Source: Marinobacter goseongensis (GTDB taxonomy: Bacteria > Pseudomonadota > Gammaproteobacteria > Pseudomonadales > Oleiphilaceae). From it: DNA of 64,000 nucleotides. Under the pieces are notes generated by a model, which saw nothing but the letters and a program-made list of their open reading frames with translations, searched no databases and was not told the DNA's origin. The stretch covers positions 62,001 to 126,000 of the forward strand of contig NZ_JAKZAI010000003.1 in the NCBI RefSeq assembly GCF_023156235.1, written 5' to 3'. Every line of letters begins with the position of its first letter. The stretch's first letter is position 1. A program made the translations under genes and the position numbers. Below are positions 34,765 to 43,305 of this stretch, piece after piece.

Positions 34765-35418
34765 ATGAAACCACAACTGCTTATAAGTCTTATGGCTGTA
34801 TGCCTGCCACTGGCAGCCGCCGACTATCTTGCAGATATCGAAGATGCGCCAGTTATCAACGGCTGCAGGCTGCAACCCGAAGCGACCTGTCCGGGCGCTG
34901 ACCTGCGCGGTGCAGACCTGTCAAACATGGACTTACACTCCGCTGACTTCAAAGAGGCCAATCTTGAAGGGGCCACACTCAATCACAGTAACCTGCGGGG
35001 CGCACGACTCGATGGTGCCAACCTCGAGGGGGTAACCGGCCTGAGAGTAAACCTCTACCGTGCCTCCATACGCGGCGCCAATGTCACCGGGGCAGACCTG
35101 CGTGGAGCGCAGGCAGAATACCTGTTCGCTCAGGGTTCGGATTTTTCGGGGGCGGATCTCAGTGGCGGCAACTTCGACTTCTCGCGCTTTTCCGGGGCCG
35201 TCATGAAAGGGGCGGTTCTGGACTATTCAACTTTCGAGATCGCCTGGATGCCCAAGACCAATCTCGAGGGGGCGAGCCTTATCGGCGCCAACCTCCAGGA
35301 GGCCAAATTCGGTAATGCCAGCCTGGCGGATGCCGACATGCGAGGCTCCCGAATTCACTATGCAACCTTTGTGAACACCTTTATGGAAGGCTGCACCGCC
35401 TGCCCCTTTGACTGGTGA
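34765..35418 (+). CDS. Exported pentapeptide-repeat protein
   Basis: A 217-residue protein with a signal peptide ending about residue 19 (LAAA). A right-handed beta-helix of A(D/N)LxG-type pentapeptides follows from about 40 to 205 (GADLRGADLSNMDLHSADF and similar). Two cysteines near the C-terminus (CTAC) may form a disulfide. Pentapeptide proteins often accompany quinoprotein ADH genes in Pseudomonas relatives, but their role there is not known. It follows the exaA terminator by 37 bp, so expression depends on read-through or its own promoter. It converges with eraR (2-bp gap). Confidence 0.85.
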   Translation: MKPQLLISLMAVCLPLAAADYLADIEDAPVINGCRLQPEATCPGADLRGADLSNMDLHSADFKEANLEGATLNHSNLRGARLDGANLEGVTGLRVNLYRASIRGANVTGADLRGAQAEYLFAQGSDFSGADLSGGNFDFSRFSGAVMKGAVLDYSTFEIAWMPKTNLEGASLIGANLQEAKFGNASLADADMRGSRIHYATFVNTFMEGCTACPFDW

Positions 35419-35420
35419 GC

Positions 35421-36077
35421 TCAGGCCCGAGGGCGCTCCGGTAGCTGGCCGTAGCGGACAAGCCCGGCATCAACCGCCAGGTGGATAAGCTCAACGGACG
35501 AGCTCACCTGCAGTTTTCCCTTCAGCATAGCCAAGTGATTGGAGACGGTTTTGCTACTGACGCAGAGGCGGCTCGCAATGCCCTGGATATCCTCGCCCCG
35601 GGCATACATCAGCAGTACCTCCATTTCTCGCTGGGTCATATCCCTGAGCCGGTGGTCCACGGGACGTTCCTGGTTCATTGCCAGGCGAGTGGCTATCGGA
35701 TGTTCAATGTAGGGCTCACCAGCAGCCACCCGCTTTACCGCTTCGGCAAGCTCCTCCGGTGCGCAGTTCTTGGACACAAAGCCCATGCCGCCAACCTCCA
35801 GCGCCTGCTTCACCATCGGCAGTTCATCATGCATGGTAAAAAACACAATGCCGGCCCCACGCCAGCGCTGACGAACCCGCCGCGCTACTTCCAGCCCGGA
35901 GATATCCGGCAACCCCATATCTAGCAGCATCAGGTCCGGGCGGTGTTCGGCCCAGGCGGCGATGGCAGCCTGGCCGGTTTCAACCTCGACTATCTCCAGG
36001 CCAGGCATCATGCTCCGCAGCAGACTGGAGATTCCCTGCCTTACCACTCGGTGGTCGTCAACAATAATCAGCTTCAT
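35421..36077 (-). CDS. exaE: NarL/FixJ-family response regulator (EraR/ExaE-like)
   Basis: DNA-binding response regulator of 218 residues. The receiver has DD at residues 7-8, phospho-acceptor D53 in LLDMGLPD, and Lys in FVSKNCAP near 103. A LuxR-type helix-turn-helix occupies about 150-210 (MTQREMEVLLMYARG, VSSKTVSNHLAMLKGKL). In P. aeruginosa EraR (formerly ExaE) activates exaA. It is encoded 25 bp after its partner kinase. It is a candidate reader of the TACTACCAA box. Confidence 0.88.
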   Translation of the reverse strand: MKLIIVDDHRVVRQGISSLLRSMMPGLEIVEVETGQAAIAAWAEHRPDLMLLDMGLPDISGLEVARRVRQRWRGAGIVFFTMHDELPMVKQALEVGGMGFVSKNCAPEELAEAVKRVAAGEPYIEHPIATRLAMNQERPVDHRLRDMTQREMEVLLMYARGEDIQGIASRLCVSSKTVSNHLAMLKGKLQVSSSVELIHLAVDAGLVRYGQLPERPRA

Positions 36078-36102
36078 CGGCGCTTCTCCGGGCTTCGGAT
36101 TG

Positions 36103-37314
36103 TCAGCTCAGGGGAATGGTGAGACACACCCTGGTGCCCTGGCCTGAACGACTGAAGAACTCGGCTTTACCGCCCAGGCTGCGGGCCCTTTCACACATGG
36201 ACCGGAGCCCGAGGCCAGCTCTGGCCGAGAGGTTGTTAGCTCCAATTCCGTTGTCGCGAATCTCGATCTGCAGCACACGGGGCTTTGCAGTCACACCCAA
36301 TATGGCTTTGGTTGCGGCCGCATGTCTTGAGACATTATTCAGTGCTTCCTGTACAAACCGATACAGATGGGTCTGTTTCTCACCGGTAAGTTCGGGCAGG
36401 CGTTCATCCACCGTGAGTTCACAGGTCAGGCCACTGAGCTGCTGCCACTGGTCCACCAGATGATGAATGGCGGACCCCAGTCCGAGCTGCTCCATGACCA
36501 GAGGATGCAGATCCTGCAGCAGGTGACGAAAGTGCTGCTGCACGGTCTCACAGTGTTCGGCCAGTTCCTTCGCCTGATCCTTCTGGCGCTCATTCAGTTC
36601 CGGGTCATAGAGCCAGCCGCGAGCCTGGGCGCGGATGCCGGTAATATACTGGCCAAGATCATCATGAAGCACCCGTGCAATGTGTGCCCGCTCACGATCC
36701 TGAAGCTCAAGAAGTTCGTTCAGTAACCTGGCAACGGTTTGCTGTTCGGTCTCCAGCGCTTCTGCCATGGTGTTGAACCGCTGCACCAGTTGATCCAGTT
36801 CTGTTACTGACTGCCGTGGCAGGCGTGGAGAACCCTCCCCTTCACCAATGTCGTCCATGGCCTTGCCGATACGCCGAAGCGGCTCTGTCAGCCGGCGCAT
36901 TGCCAGGAATAACGCTGAAAAGCACAGCAGTACACCGATGCCGAAAGCCAGCGACACCAGAACAAAGTTTTCCCAGATTTCCTCTACTTCGTCGTACGGG
37001 TTAACCTGCCAGCCTCCGATGACCGGAAGTCCACTTGCCTGGTCGGCTCCCAGGGTGCGAATAAACCAGAATGGGACGTCGCCACCGCCACCGGCAACGC
37101 CCTCATCCGATAACGGGCGCAAGTGCCGAAGGCCTGCAATCAGTTCCGGACCAACCTCTTCCGGCGCTCCAATCATGCCCGCCAGCGTCGATATCCCATC
37201 CAGTTCACGGGCCACATCCAGTCTCGCCTGTTTCAGGTAGAAAAAAGCCCCGACGCCATAAACCAGGGCAAATACTGCCAGCATCAACAACGCCACCCGG
37301 CTGTATGCCCTCAT
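36103..37314 (-). CDS. Membrane sensor histidine kinase, NarX-like (EraS/ExaD position)
   Basis: A sensor kinase of 403 residues with two transmembrane helices (about 7-27 and 116-138) bracketing an ~88-residue periplasmic loop, then HAMP (about 139-190). A HisKA_3 domain has the phospho-acceptor H217 in RVLHDDLGQ, and an HATPase domain ends the protein (NNVSRHA, DNGIGA). It occupies the EraS/ExaD position beside EraR. P. aeruginosa ExaD was described as soluble, so this kinase differs in being membrane-bound with a periplasmic sensing domain. It may detect alcohol, aldehyde or metal status in the periplasm. Confidence 0.85.
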   Translation of the reverse strand: MRAYSRVALLMLAVFALVYGVGAFFYLKQARLDVARELDGISTLAGMIGAPEEVGPELIAGLRHLRPLSDEGVAGGGGDVPFWFIRTLGADQASGLPVIGGWQVNPYDEVEEIWENFVLVSLAFGIGVLLCFSALFLAMRRLTEPLRRIGKAMDDIGEGEGSPRLPRQSVTELDQLVQRFNTMAEALETEQQTVARLLNELLELQDRERAHIARVLHDDLGQYITGIRAQARGWLYDPELNERQKDQAKELAEHCETVQQHFRHLLQDLHPLVMEQLGLGSAIHHLVDQWQQLSGLTCELTVDERLPELTGEKQTHLYRFVQEALNNVSRHAAATKAILGVTAKPRVLQIEIRDNGIGANNLSARAGLGLRSMCERARSLGGKAEFFSRSGQGTRVCLTIPLS

Positions 37315-37488
37315 GATTGAAGTCCCGTTCTGCCTGAAGAAAGTTGCGTCAACTTCATGCTAACGGTGTAAAAATTCCCGGGAATAGTTCTTTAGTACCG
37401 CCAGTTTCCTACTTTCTGAATATTTCAGCGCCTTTCCACGTTCTCTAAGCTGGACTCAACAACAAGTATTCAAAGAGGGGACGGCAAT

Positions 37489-38658
37489 ATGGATCTTAAA
37501 GGCAGGCTACTGATTGCTTCAGTCCTATGTGGCTGGCTGCTGGCGCCGGCTTCGGCGGCGGCCCTCGATGTAACCATCGGCTATATCCACTGGGTACCCG
37601 ACCAGGGCCCGGTGCTATCCAATGTCACTCCGGAACCGGAAGACGCCGGCCTCCGTGGCGCTGAGCTGGGAATCGCAGACAACAACGCCACCGGCAAGTT
37701 CCTCAACCAGAACTATGCTCTGGAGTCCGTCATAGCCAGCGATGAAGCGGGCGCACTGGCCGCCCTCGACAGCATGCTGGAAAACGGCATTGATCTGCTG
37801 GTGACCCGCGTTCCCGCAGATACACTGCAGGCGATGGCTAAAAAGGCTGACGGTAAAGCGCTGCTGTTCAATGCCGGCGCATCGGACGGTCGTCTACGAA
37901 TCACGGAGTGCCAGCCCAACGTCCTGCATACCATCCCTTCCTACGCCATGCTGACCGACGCCCTCGCCCAGTGGCTGAGCATGCGGCGCTGGAAGGAAGT
38001 ATTCCTGATTACCGGGCCGACCGACCAGGACAAAGCCTGGGCCGATGCTTTCCGCCGCGCCAGCAAGCGCTTCGGCCTGGACATCATTGCCGACAAACCC
38101 TGGACCTTTGACTCGGACCTGCGCCGCACGGCTGCCAAAGAACTGCCCGCCTTCACCCAGGCCCGTGATTACGACGCCGTGGTGGTCGCCGATGTACGTG
38201 GTGATTTCGGGGAATACGTGCCCTTCAACACCTGGCTGCCGCGCCCGGTAGTAGGCACCCAGGGCATGGGCCCGGAAGCCTGGCATCGGGTGGTTGAAGC
38301 CTGGGGTGCGGCGCAGCTGCAGAACCGTTTCCGGGAATTGGCGGACCGTGAAATGAACAGCGAGGATTATGCCGCCTGGGCCGCCATACGCTCCATCGGC
38401 ACCACGGTGACCGGCCTCAGTGAAGCTGGCCACTCAAACATTCGCGAGCACCTGTTTTCCGACGCTTTCCAGCTCGCCGCCTTCAAGGGCCGCAAGCTGA
38501 CTTACCGCCCCTGGAACGGGCAGCTTCGCCAGCCAATCCCCCTGGTTCACCCACAGGGCCTGGTTGCAACACCGCCTCTGGAAGGCTTCCTGCATCCCGA
38601 TTCCGAACTGGACACCCTGGGCTACGACAAGCCCGAGAGTGACTGCCGGATCAATTGA
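37489..38658 (+). CDS. pedA1: PQQ-ADH-associated ABC substrate-binding protein (PedA1-like)
   Basis: Periplasmic binding protein of 389 residues in the branched-chain amino-acid receptor fold, with a signal ending ASA-A near residue 25 and the mature start LDVTIGYIHW. It belongs to the set of binding proteins found only in PQQ-dependent alcohol dehydrogenase clusters. It heads a four-gene operon with a YVTN-propeller protein, an ABC ATPase and an ABC-2 permease. In P. putida the equivalent PedA1A2BC system was linked to growth at low lanthanide concentrations. ATG at 37489 follows AGAGGGGA. Confidence 0.82.
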   Translation: MDLKGRLLIASVLCGWLLAPASAAALDVTIGYIHWVPDQGPVLSNVTPEPEDAGLRGAELGIADNNATGKFLNQNYALESVIASDEAGALAALDSMLENGIDLLVTRVPADTLQAMAKKADGKALLFNAGASDGRLRITECQPNVLHTIPSYAMLTDALAQWLSMRRWKEVFLITGPTDQDKAWADAFRRASKRFGLDIIADKPWTFDSDLRRTAAKELPAFTQARDYDAVVVADVRGDFGEYVPFNTWLPRPVVGTQGMGPEAWHRVVEAWGAAQLQNRFRELADREMNSEDYAAWAAIRSIGTTVTGLSEAGHSNIREHLFSDAFQLAAFKGRKLTYRPWNGQLRQPIPLVHPQGLVATPPLEGFLHPDSELDTLGYDKPESDCRIN

Positions 38659-38689
38659 CCCCACTGAAGAACAAGAAGGAACACTGACC

Positions 38690-39664
38690 ATGAAAAATGC
38701 GTTCAAGATTGCGACCCTGGCAGCGGCCATTGGCCTCTCAGGCCCGGCGCTGGCAAGCCTGGCCTACGTGTCCAACGAGAAGGACAACACTCTCTCCGTC
38801 ATTGATACCGAAACCAATGAGGTCGTGGACACCATCGACGTCGGCGCCCGGCCCAGGGGCATCCTGCTGTCCAAGGACCACACCAAACTCTACATTTGTG
38901 CCAGTGACGACGACACCGTTCAGGTACTGGACTTGGCCACCCGCAAGATCATCGACACCCTGCCCTCTGGCGAAGACCCCGAGCAGTTTGCCCTGCACCC
39001 CAACAACCGTCACCTATACATCGCCAACGAGGACGATGCCATCGTGACCGTGGTGGATGTGCAAACCAAGGACGTTCTGGCTCAGATCGATGTGGGCGTG
39101 GAGCCCGAAGGCATGGCGGTCAGCCCTGACGGCAAGTGGGCGGTGAACACCAGTGAAACCTCCAGCATGCTGCACTGGATCAACACCGAAACCTTCGAGA
39201 TCGAGAGGAACACCGTGGTGGGCCAGCGCCCGCGGCACGTGGAGTTCTCCAAAGACAGCAAGGTTGCCTGGGCCTCGGCGGAGATCGGCGGCACCGTGCA
39301 CATCTTCGACGTGGATACCATTGAAGAAATCAAGCAGATCGATTTCAAGATCAAAGGTGTGCCCCAGGATCGGGTGCAACCGGTGGGCATCGAGCTCACC
39401 TCGAATGGCAAGTACGCCTTCGTAGCCCTCGGCCCCTCCAACCACGTTGCGGTGGTGGATGCGCAGACCTACGAAGTCCTGGATTACCTGCTGGTGGGCG
39501 CCCGTGTCTGGCAGCTGGATCTGGACAAGGATGAGAAGTTTCTCTACACCACCAACGGCGTCTCCAGTGACGTATCCGTTATCGATGTGGAAGAGCTGAA
39601 GGTGATCAAATCCATCAAGGTGGGCCGCTTCCCCTGGGGTGTGGTCATCGATCCCACTTCATGA
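38690..39664 (+). CDS. pedA2: YVTN beta-propeller protein of the PQQ-ADH ABC system (PedA2-like)
   Basis: An exported protein of 324 residues: a signal ending ALA at about 22, then seven-bladed YVTN-type repeats (LAYVSNEKDNTLSVIDTETNEV, LYIANEDDAIVTVVDV, FLYTTNGVSSDVSVIDV). Such proteins occur specifically with PQQ-ADH transporters. The ATG at 38690 with AAGGA 9 nt upstream is the start; an upstream in-frame ATG at 38564 lies inside pedA1. The stop overlaps the next ATG (ATGA). It may bind metal or partner proteins in the periplasm, by inference. Confidence 0.82.
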   Translation: MKNAFKIATLAAAIGLSGPALASLAYVSNEKDNTLSVIDTETNEVVDTIDVGARPRGILLSKDHTKLYICASDDDTVQVLDLATRKIIDTLPSGEDPEQFALHPNNRHLYIANEDDAIVTVVDVQTKDVLAQIDVGVEPEGMAVSPDGKWAVNTSETSSMLHWINTETFEIERNTVVGQRPRHVEFSKDSKVAWASAEIGGTVHIFDVDTIEEIKQIDFKIKGVPQDRVQPVGIELTSNGKYAFVALGPSNHVAVVDAQTYEVLDYLLVGARVWQLDLDKDEKFLYTTNGVSSDVSVIDVEELKVIKSIKVGRFPWGVVIDPTS

Positions 39665-40383
39665 CCATTGAAGCCCGCAACCTCAGCTTTCGCTACGGCG
39701 ACAAGCCGGTGCTCAAGGAGGTCAGCTTCGCGCTGACCTCCGGCGGTTTTCATGCCCTGCTGGGCCCGAACGGCGCCGGCAAGTCGACGCTGTTCGGCCT
39801 GCTGACAAGGCTGCTGGCCTTGCAACAGGGCGATGTGCTGATGGCGGGGCAATCCCTGAAAAAACAGCCCGCCGAGGCCATGCGCAACATCGGCGTGGTG
39901 TTCCAGCAGAATGCCCTGGATCTAGATCTGACCGTGCGTCAGAACCTTCTTTACCACGCCGCGCTCCATGGCCTGTCACGTCAGGCGGCCCGGGTGCGGG
40001 GCGACCGGGAGCTGACACGTTTCCAACTGCTGGAACGGGCCAACGAACCGGTGCGGAAACTCAATGGCGGCCACCGCCGGCGGGTGGAGATCGCGCGTGC
40101 CCTGCTCCATGAGCCTTCCCTGTTATTGCTTGATGAACCTACAGTCGGGTTGGACGTGGCCAGCCGCCGGGAGCTGAACGATCACGTGCGCACGCTCTGT
40201 GACTCCGACGGCCTCACCGTACTCTGGGCCACCCACCTGATCGAGGAGATTCGCCCGGAAGACCGGGTGCTGATCCTCCATGAAGGCAAGCTGCTGGCCG
40301 ACGGTGCAGGGCATGACATCTGCGAAGCCGAAGGTACCCGCGACCTGGCGGAAACCTTCCATACCCTGACAGGAGCCGGATGA
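39661..40383 (+). CDS. pedB: ABC transporter ATPase (PedB-like)
   Basis: ATP-binding subunit of 240 residues with Walker A GPNGAGKST near 36, Walker B LLLLDEPTVGLD near 158, and the switch His in WATHLIEEI. The signature is LNGGHRRRVEIARAL rather than LSGGQ, a divergence worth noting. It overlaps pedA2 by 4 bp and precedes the permease by 1 bp. It should energise the ABC-2-type permease. Confidence 0.9.
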   Translation: MTIEARNLSFRYGDKPVLKEVSFALTSGGFHALLGPNGAGKSTLFGLLTRLLALQQGDVLMAGQSLKKQPAEAMRNIGVVFQQNALDLDLTVRQNLLYHAALHGLSRQAARVRGDRELTRFQLLERANEPVRKLNGGHRRRVEIARALLHEPSLLLLDEPTVGLDVASRRELNDHVRTLCDSDGLTVLWATHLIEEIRPEDRVLILHEGKLLADGAGHDICEAEGTRDLAETFHTLTGAG

Positions 40384-40384
40384 T

Positions 40385-41191
40385 ATGAAAGCTGCCCATT
40401 ACTGGCACTGTTTCGTCGGCATTCAGACCCGGGAATGGTTGCGCTTCTGGCAGCAGCGCACCCGCTTCGCCAGCGCCCTGGTGCGGCCACTGCTGTGGCT
40501 GGTGGTGTTCGCCGCCGGCTTCCGGGCGGTGCTGGGCATTTCCATCATTCCGCCCTATCAGACCTACATCACCTACGAAACCTACATCGCCCCCGGGCTG
40601 TGCGGCATGATCATCCTGTTCAACAGCATGCAGGGAGCGCTGTCCATGGTGTACGACCGGGAGCTTGGCAGCATGAGAGTGCTGTTGATGAGCCCTCTGC
40701 CGCGACCGTTTCTACTGGTGACAAAATTGCTGGCCATGGGGATTGTGTCTGTCGGGCAGGTGTACGTTTTTCTTTTGTTGGCCCTGTTAGTGGATGTCGA
40801 ACCACCGGCCTGGGGCTATCTGGTCGTTTTGCCAGCGCTGATTCTGACCAGCCTGATGCTGGGGGCGTTAGGGTTGCTGATCGCTACCTGGATCAAACAG
40901 CTGGAGAATTTTGCCGGGGTGATGAATTTTGTCATTTTCCCAATGTTCTTCATGTCATCTGCCCTTTACCCGCTTTGGCGCATGAACGAGGCCAGCCCCT
41001 GGCTCTACTGGATTTGCCAGTTCAATCCATTCACCCACGCAGTAGAGGCGATCCGATTCTCCCTGTACTTGGAATGGAACCCGATGGCTTATGGCATTAC
41101 CGCAACGGTGACTTTGGTCTTGTCCCTACTCGCGACCGCCGGGTTCAGACCTCAACGAACCAAGATACTTGCAACCTCCAAACCCGCCTGA
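40385..41191 (+). CDS. pedC: ABC-2-type permease (PedC-like)
   Basis: Membrane subunit of 268 residues with six hydrophobic segments, typical of the ABC-2 (exporter-like) class. Family databases name this group after PedC of the phenylethanol cluster. Conserved stretches are SMQGALSMVYDRELGSMRVLLMSPLPRP near 80-105 and MFFMSSALYPLW near 180. An export-type permease with periplasmic binding partners is unusual, so transport direction is uncertain. It converges with the Sel1 gene (6-bp gap). Confidence 0.88.
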   Translation: MKAAHYWHCFVGIQTREWLRFWQQRTRFASALVRPLLWLVVFAAGFRAVLGISIIPPYQTYITYETYIAPGLCGMIILFNSMQGALSMVYDRELGSMRVLLMSPLPRPFLLVTKLLAMGIVSVGQVYVFLLLALLVDVEPPAWGYLVVLPALILTSLMLGALGLLIATWIKQLENFAGVMNFVIFPMFFMSSALYPLWRMNEASPWLYWICQFNPFTHAVEAIRFSLYLEWNPMAYGITATVTLVLSLLATAGFRPQRTKILATSKPA

Positions 41192-41197
41192 TCAGCA

Positions 41198-41626
41198 TTA
41201 TTCATCAGACTCCACCGCCGCCTTTGCTTGCCAAAAGTCGGCCTGGATCGGGTCTGCTTCGGTTCCCAGACCGCGCGCATAAGCTTGTGCCACTGCAGAC
41301 ATACTTAATCTGTCGCCGGCTTCTGCCCCTTTCAAATACCACTCGAATGCCTTGGCATCACTCTCCTCCACACCCAGGCCATTCGCATACATATTCGCCA
41401 GATTGTACATGCCCTGGTGGCTACCCGATTCTGCGAGCGCCTGGTAGCGCTCGAAAGCCAGGTCATATTGGCCCATCTTATATACGGCATATGCCTCAAG
41501 CACTTTAACCATCTCGCGGGCCACGCCCATTTGCTGTTCCGATTCGTCCCCATTCACGGCAGGCGAAAGCAACAACAAAAAGCTCGCGGCCATAACCATC
41601 CATTTTCTAGCGCATTGGCGTTGCAT
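41198..41626 (-). CDS. Exported Sel1-repeat protein
   Basis: A 142-residue protein with a signal peptide (about 1-26, hydrophobic MVMAASFLLLLSPAVNG). Two to three Sel1/TPR-like helical repeats follow (GMYNLANMYANGLGVEESDAKAFEWYLKGAEAG, AVAQAYARGLG). Sel1 proteins mediate protein-protein contacts. It stands alone between two ABC operons, with 241 bp of unannotated sequence upstream (41627-41867) that shows no clear element. No specific partner is evident. Confidence 0.8.
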   Translation of the reverse strand: MQRQCARKWMVMAASFLLLLSPAVNGDESEQQMGVAREMVKVLEAYAVYKMGQYDLAFERYQALAESGSHQGMYNLANMYANGLGVEESDAKAFEWYLKGAEAGDRLSMSAVAQAYARGLGTEADPIQADFWQAKAAVESDE

Positions 41627-41867
41627 GAAAGCCTCCGGGGATTAAAAGACGATTGCAAACGATCACCCACAAATACCGGCGTCCTTGACTCTAACGTAAC
41701 GAAGGTTTGCGACTTTACTCGTTGACGTTCGCGCTTCCTACGAAAGTTTCCTAGGTTCCCTCATTTAAAAGGATAGGCACCAGGGGCTCCGGAGGCAGCG
41801 GGATACAGCTGACATCTTTGATCTTCTGTATCACTGAGAAAAGCTATCGCAAACGGGGCAAACGATC

Positions 41868-42536
41868 TTAAGAATCCTCCAATTTATGACGAAGCCGCTT
41901 CAACACCCCATCAATCAAACCGGATTCACCAACCCGATCATCCCACTGTAACCGAGCCGGCTTGCCGTCGAGATACCACAACCGATTCGCCAATATTTCC
42001 GCATCATCGCCATCGTGAGTCACGCAGATCATCGCCATCCCGGGATTGGCATCCATGATCCCCGCAATCAGAACTTTCAGCCCACCGGCCATCACCGGAT
42101 CCAGCGATGCAAAAGGTTCATCCAGCAACAACAAATCTGGCTTAACCGCCAGACACCGCGCCAGGGCCGCCCGTCTGGCCATACCAAGCGAGAGTTGGTC
42201 TGGCAGGTAGTGCTCATACCCCTTCAGCCCCACACTGGCAAGGTAGCCAGCTGCTTCTTGAAATGTCGCGCCAACCAACTGGATATTGGCACTCAAAGTC
42301 CGCCAGGGCAGCAAACGATGCTCCTGAAACAGATAACCAACCCGTAGCTTCACAGCGCCGATCATGGTCTTCGCCGGAATGGTCTCATCGAGCCCGGCAA
42401 TGGCGTTCAAAAGTGTAGTTTTGCCGATACCGGAAGGCCCCAGCAGGCAGATGCGGTCTCCCCGCTCAATTTTTGCGGAGATTTCCCCCAATACAGGCTG
42501 GCCGAAAGTACGCTCGGAAATCCGCAGTTCAAGCAT
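41868..42536 (-). CDS. NitT/TauT-type ABC transporter ATPase
   Basis: ATPase subunit of 222 residues, last gene of a three-gene ABC operon. Walker A is GPSGIGKTT, Walker B LLLLDEP, with H-loop CVTHDGDD. The signature segment is LSLGMARRAALARCL. ATG at 42536 has GGAG 7 nt upstream and overlaps the permease stop by 8 bp. A longer in-frame reading from 42620 lies inside the permease and is rejected. Substrate unknown. Confidence 0.87.
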   Translation of the reverse strand: MLELRISERTFGQPVLGEISAKIERGDRICLLGPSGIGKTTLLNAIAGLDETIPAKTMIGAVKLRVGYLFQEHRLLPWRTLSANIQLVGATFQEAAGYLASVGLKGYEHYLPDQLSLGMARRAALARCLAVKPDLLLLDEPFASLDPVMAGGLKVLIAGIMDANPGMAMICVTHDGDDAEILANRLWYLDGKPARLQWDDRVGESGLIDGVLKRLRHKLEDS

Positions 42537-43305
42537 GGGCGGTCTCCGGCTGGCGCCAACGGCTGGAACGCCGCTCAAGGGGCTGAAGGATGGCCAGTTC
42601 GAGAAGCTGGACCACGGCAATAAACGCCAGGCTGTAGGCGAGGATGGCGGCTACGTCGAACACCTGGAAGGCCAGATGCAACTGGAAACCGATGCCATTC
42701 GAGCGGCCCAGCAGTTCAACCACCAGGACGATTTTCCAGATCAGCGCCAGTCCGCCCCGAGTGGCGGCCATCAAATAGGGAAAGAGTTGCGGTACCCAGA
42801 CCTCACGGAACCGCTGCCAGCGGGTGAAGTCGTAAACCGTGGCCATTTCTTCAAGCCGGTGGTCGAGGCTGCGTGCGCCTTCGCGGACGGTGACCGCTAC
42901 ATTGGGCACTTTGTTGATGACCACGGCAATGACAGCAGCCACTTCCACCAGGCCGAACCAGACGTACATCAGGATGATGGTGACCAGCGCCGGCAGGTTG
43001 AGTAGTAGCACCAGCATGGGGTCAAACAATGCATTGGTGGTTTTGGAGCGGCCCATGGCGACGCCAATTGCGGTGCCCAGCAGCATTGCCAGGGCAAAGG
43101 CCACGATGACGCGCCCGAGTGTTGCGCCCAGGTGGTGCCAGAGTTCACCGGAGACGGCTTCCCGGATGACGGTGTCGAGAACGTCGAGGGGAGTGGGTAG
43201 CAAGGGCGTTTTGAGCAACCAGGCAACTACCGCCCAGAGCAGGACAAACAAGGGCAGAACCACCCAGTAGCTCCAGGCCGGAGGGCTCCCGGATCGGTTG
43301 CTCAC
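42529..43305 (-). CDS. NitT/TauT-type ABC transporter permease
   Basis: Inner-membrane permease of 258 residues with five to six hydrophobic segments. The EAA-like loop (REGARSLDHRLEEMATVYDFTRWQRFREVWVPQLFPYLM) is the contact to the ATPase. This class usually imports nitrate, taurine, sulfonates, thiamine precursors and similar small molecules. ATG at 43305 overlaps the binding-protein stop by 4 bp. Confidence 0.88.
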   Translation of the reverse strand: MSNRSGSPPAWSYWVVLPLFVLLWAVVAWLLKTPLLPTPLDVLDTVIREAVSGELWHHLGATLGRVIVAFALAMLLGTAIGVAMGRSKTTNALFDPMLVLLLNLPALVTIILMYVWFGLVEVAAVIAVVINKVPNVAVTVREGARSLDHRLEEMATVYDFTRWQRFREVWVPQLFPYLMAATRGGLALIWKIVLVVELLGRSNGIGFQLHLAFQVFDVAAILAYSLAFIAVVQLLELAILQPLERRSSRWRQPETAHA

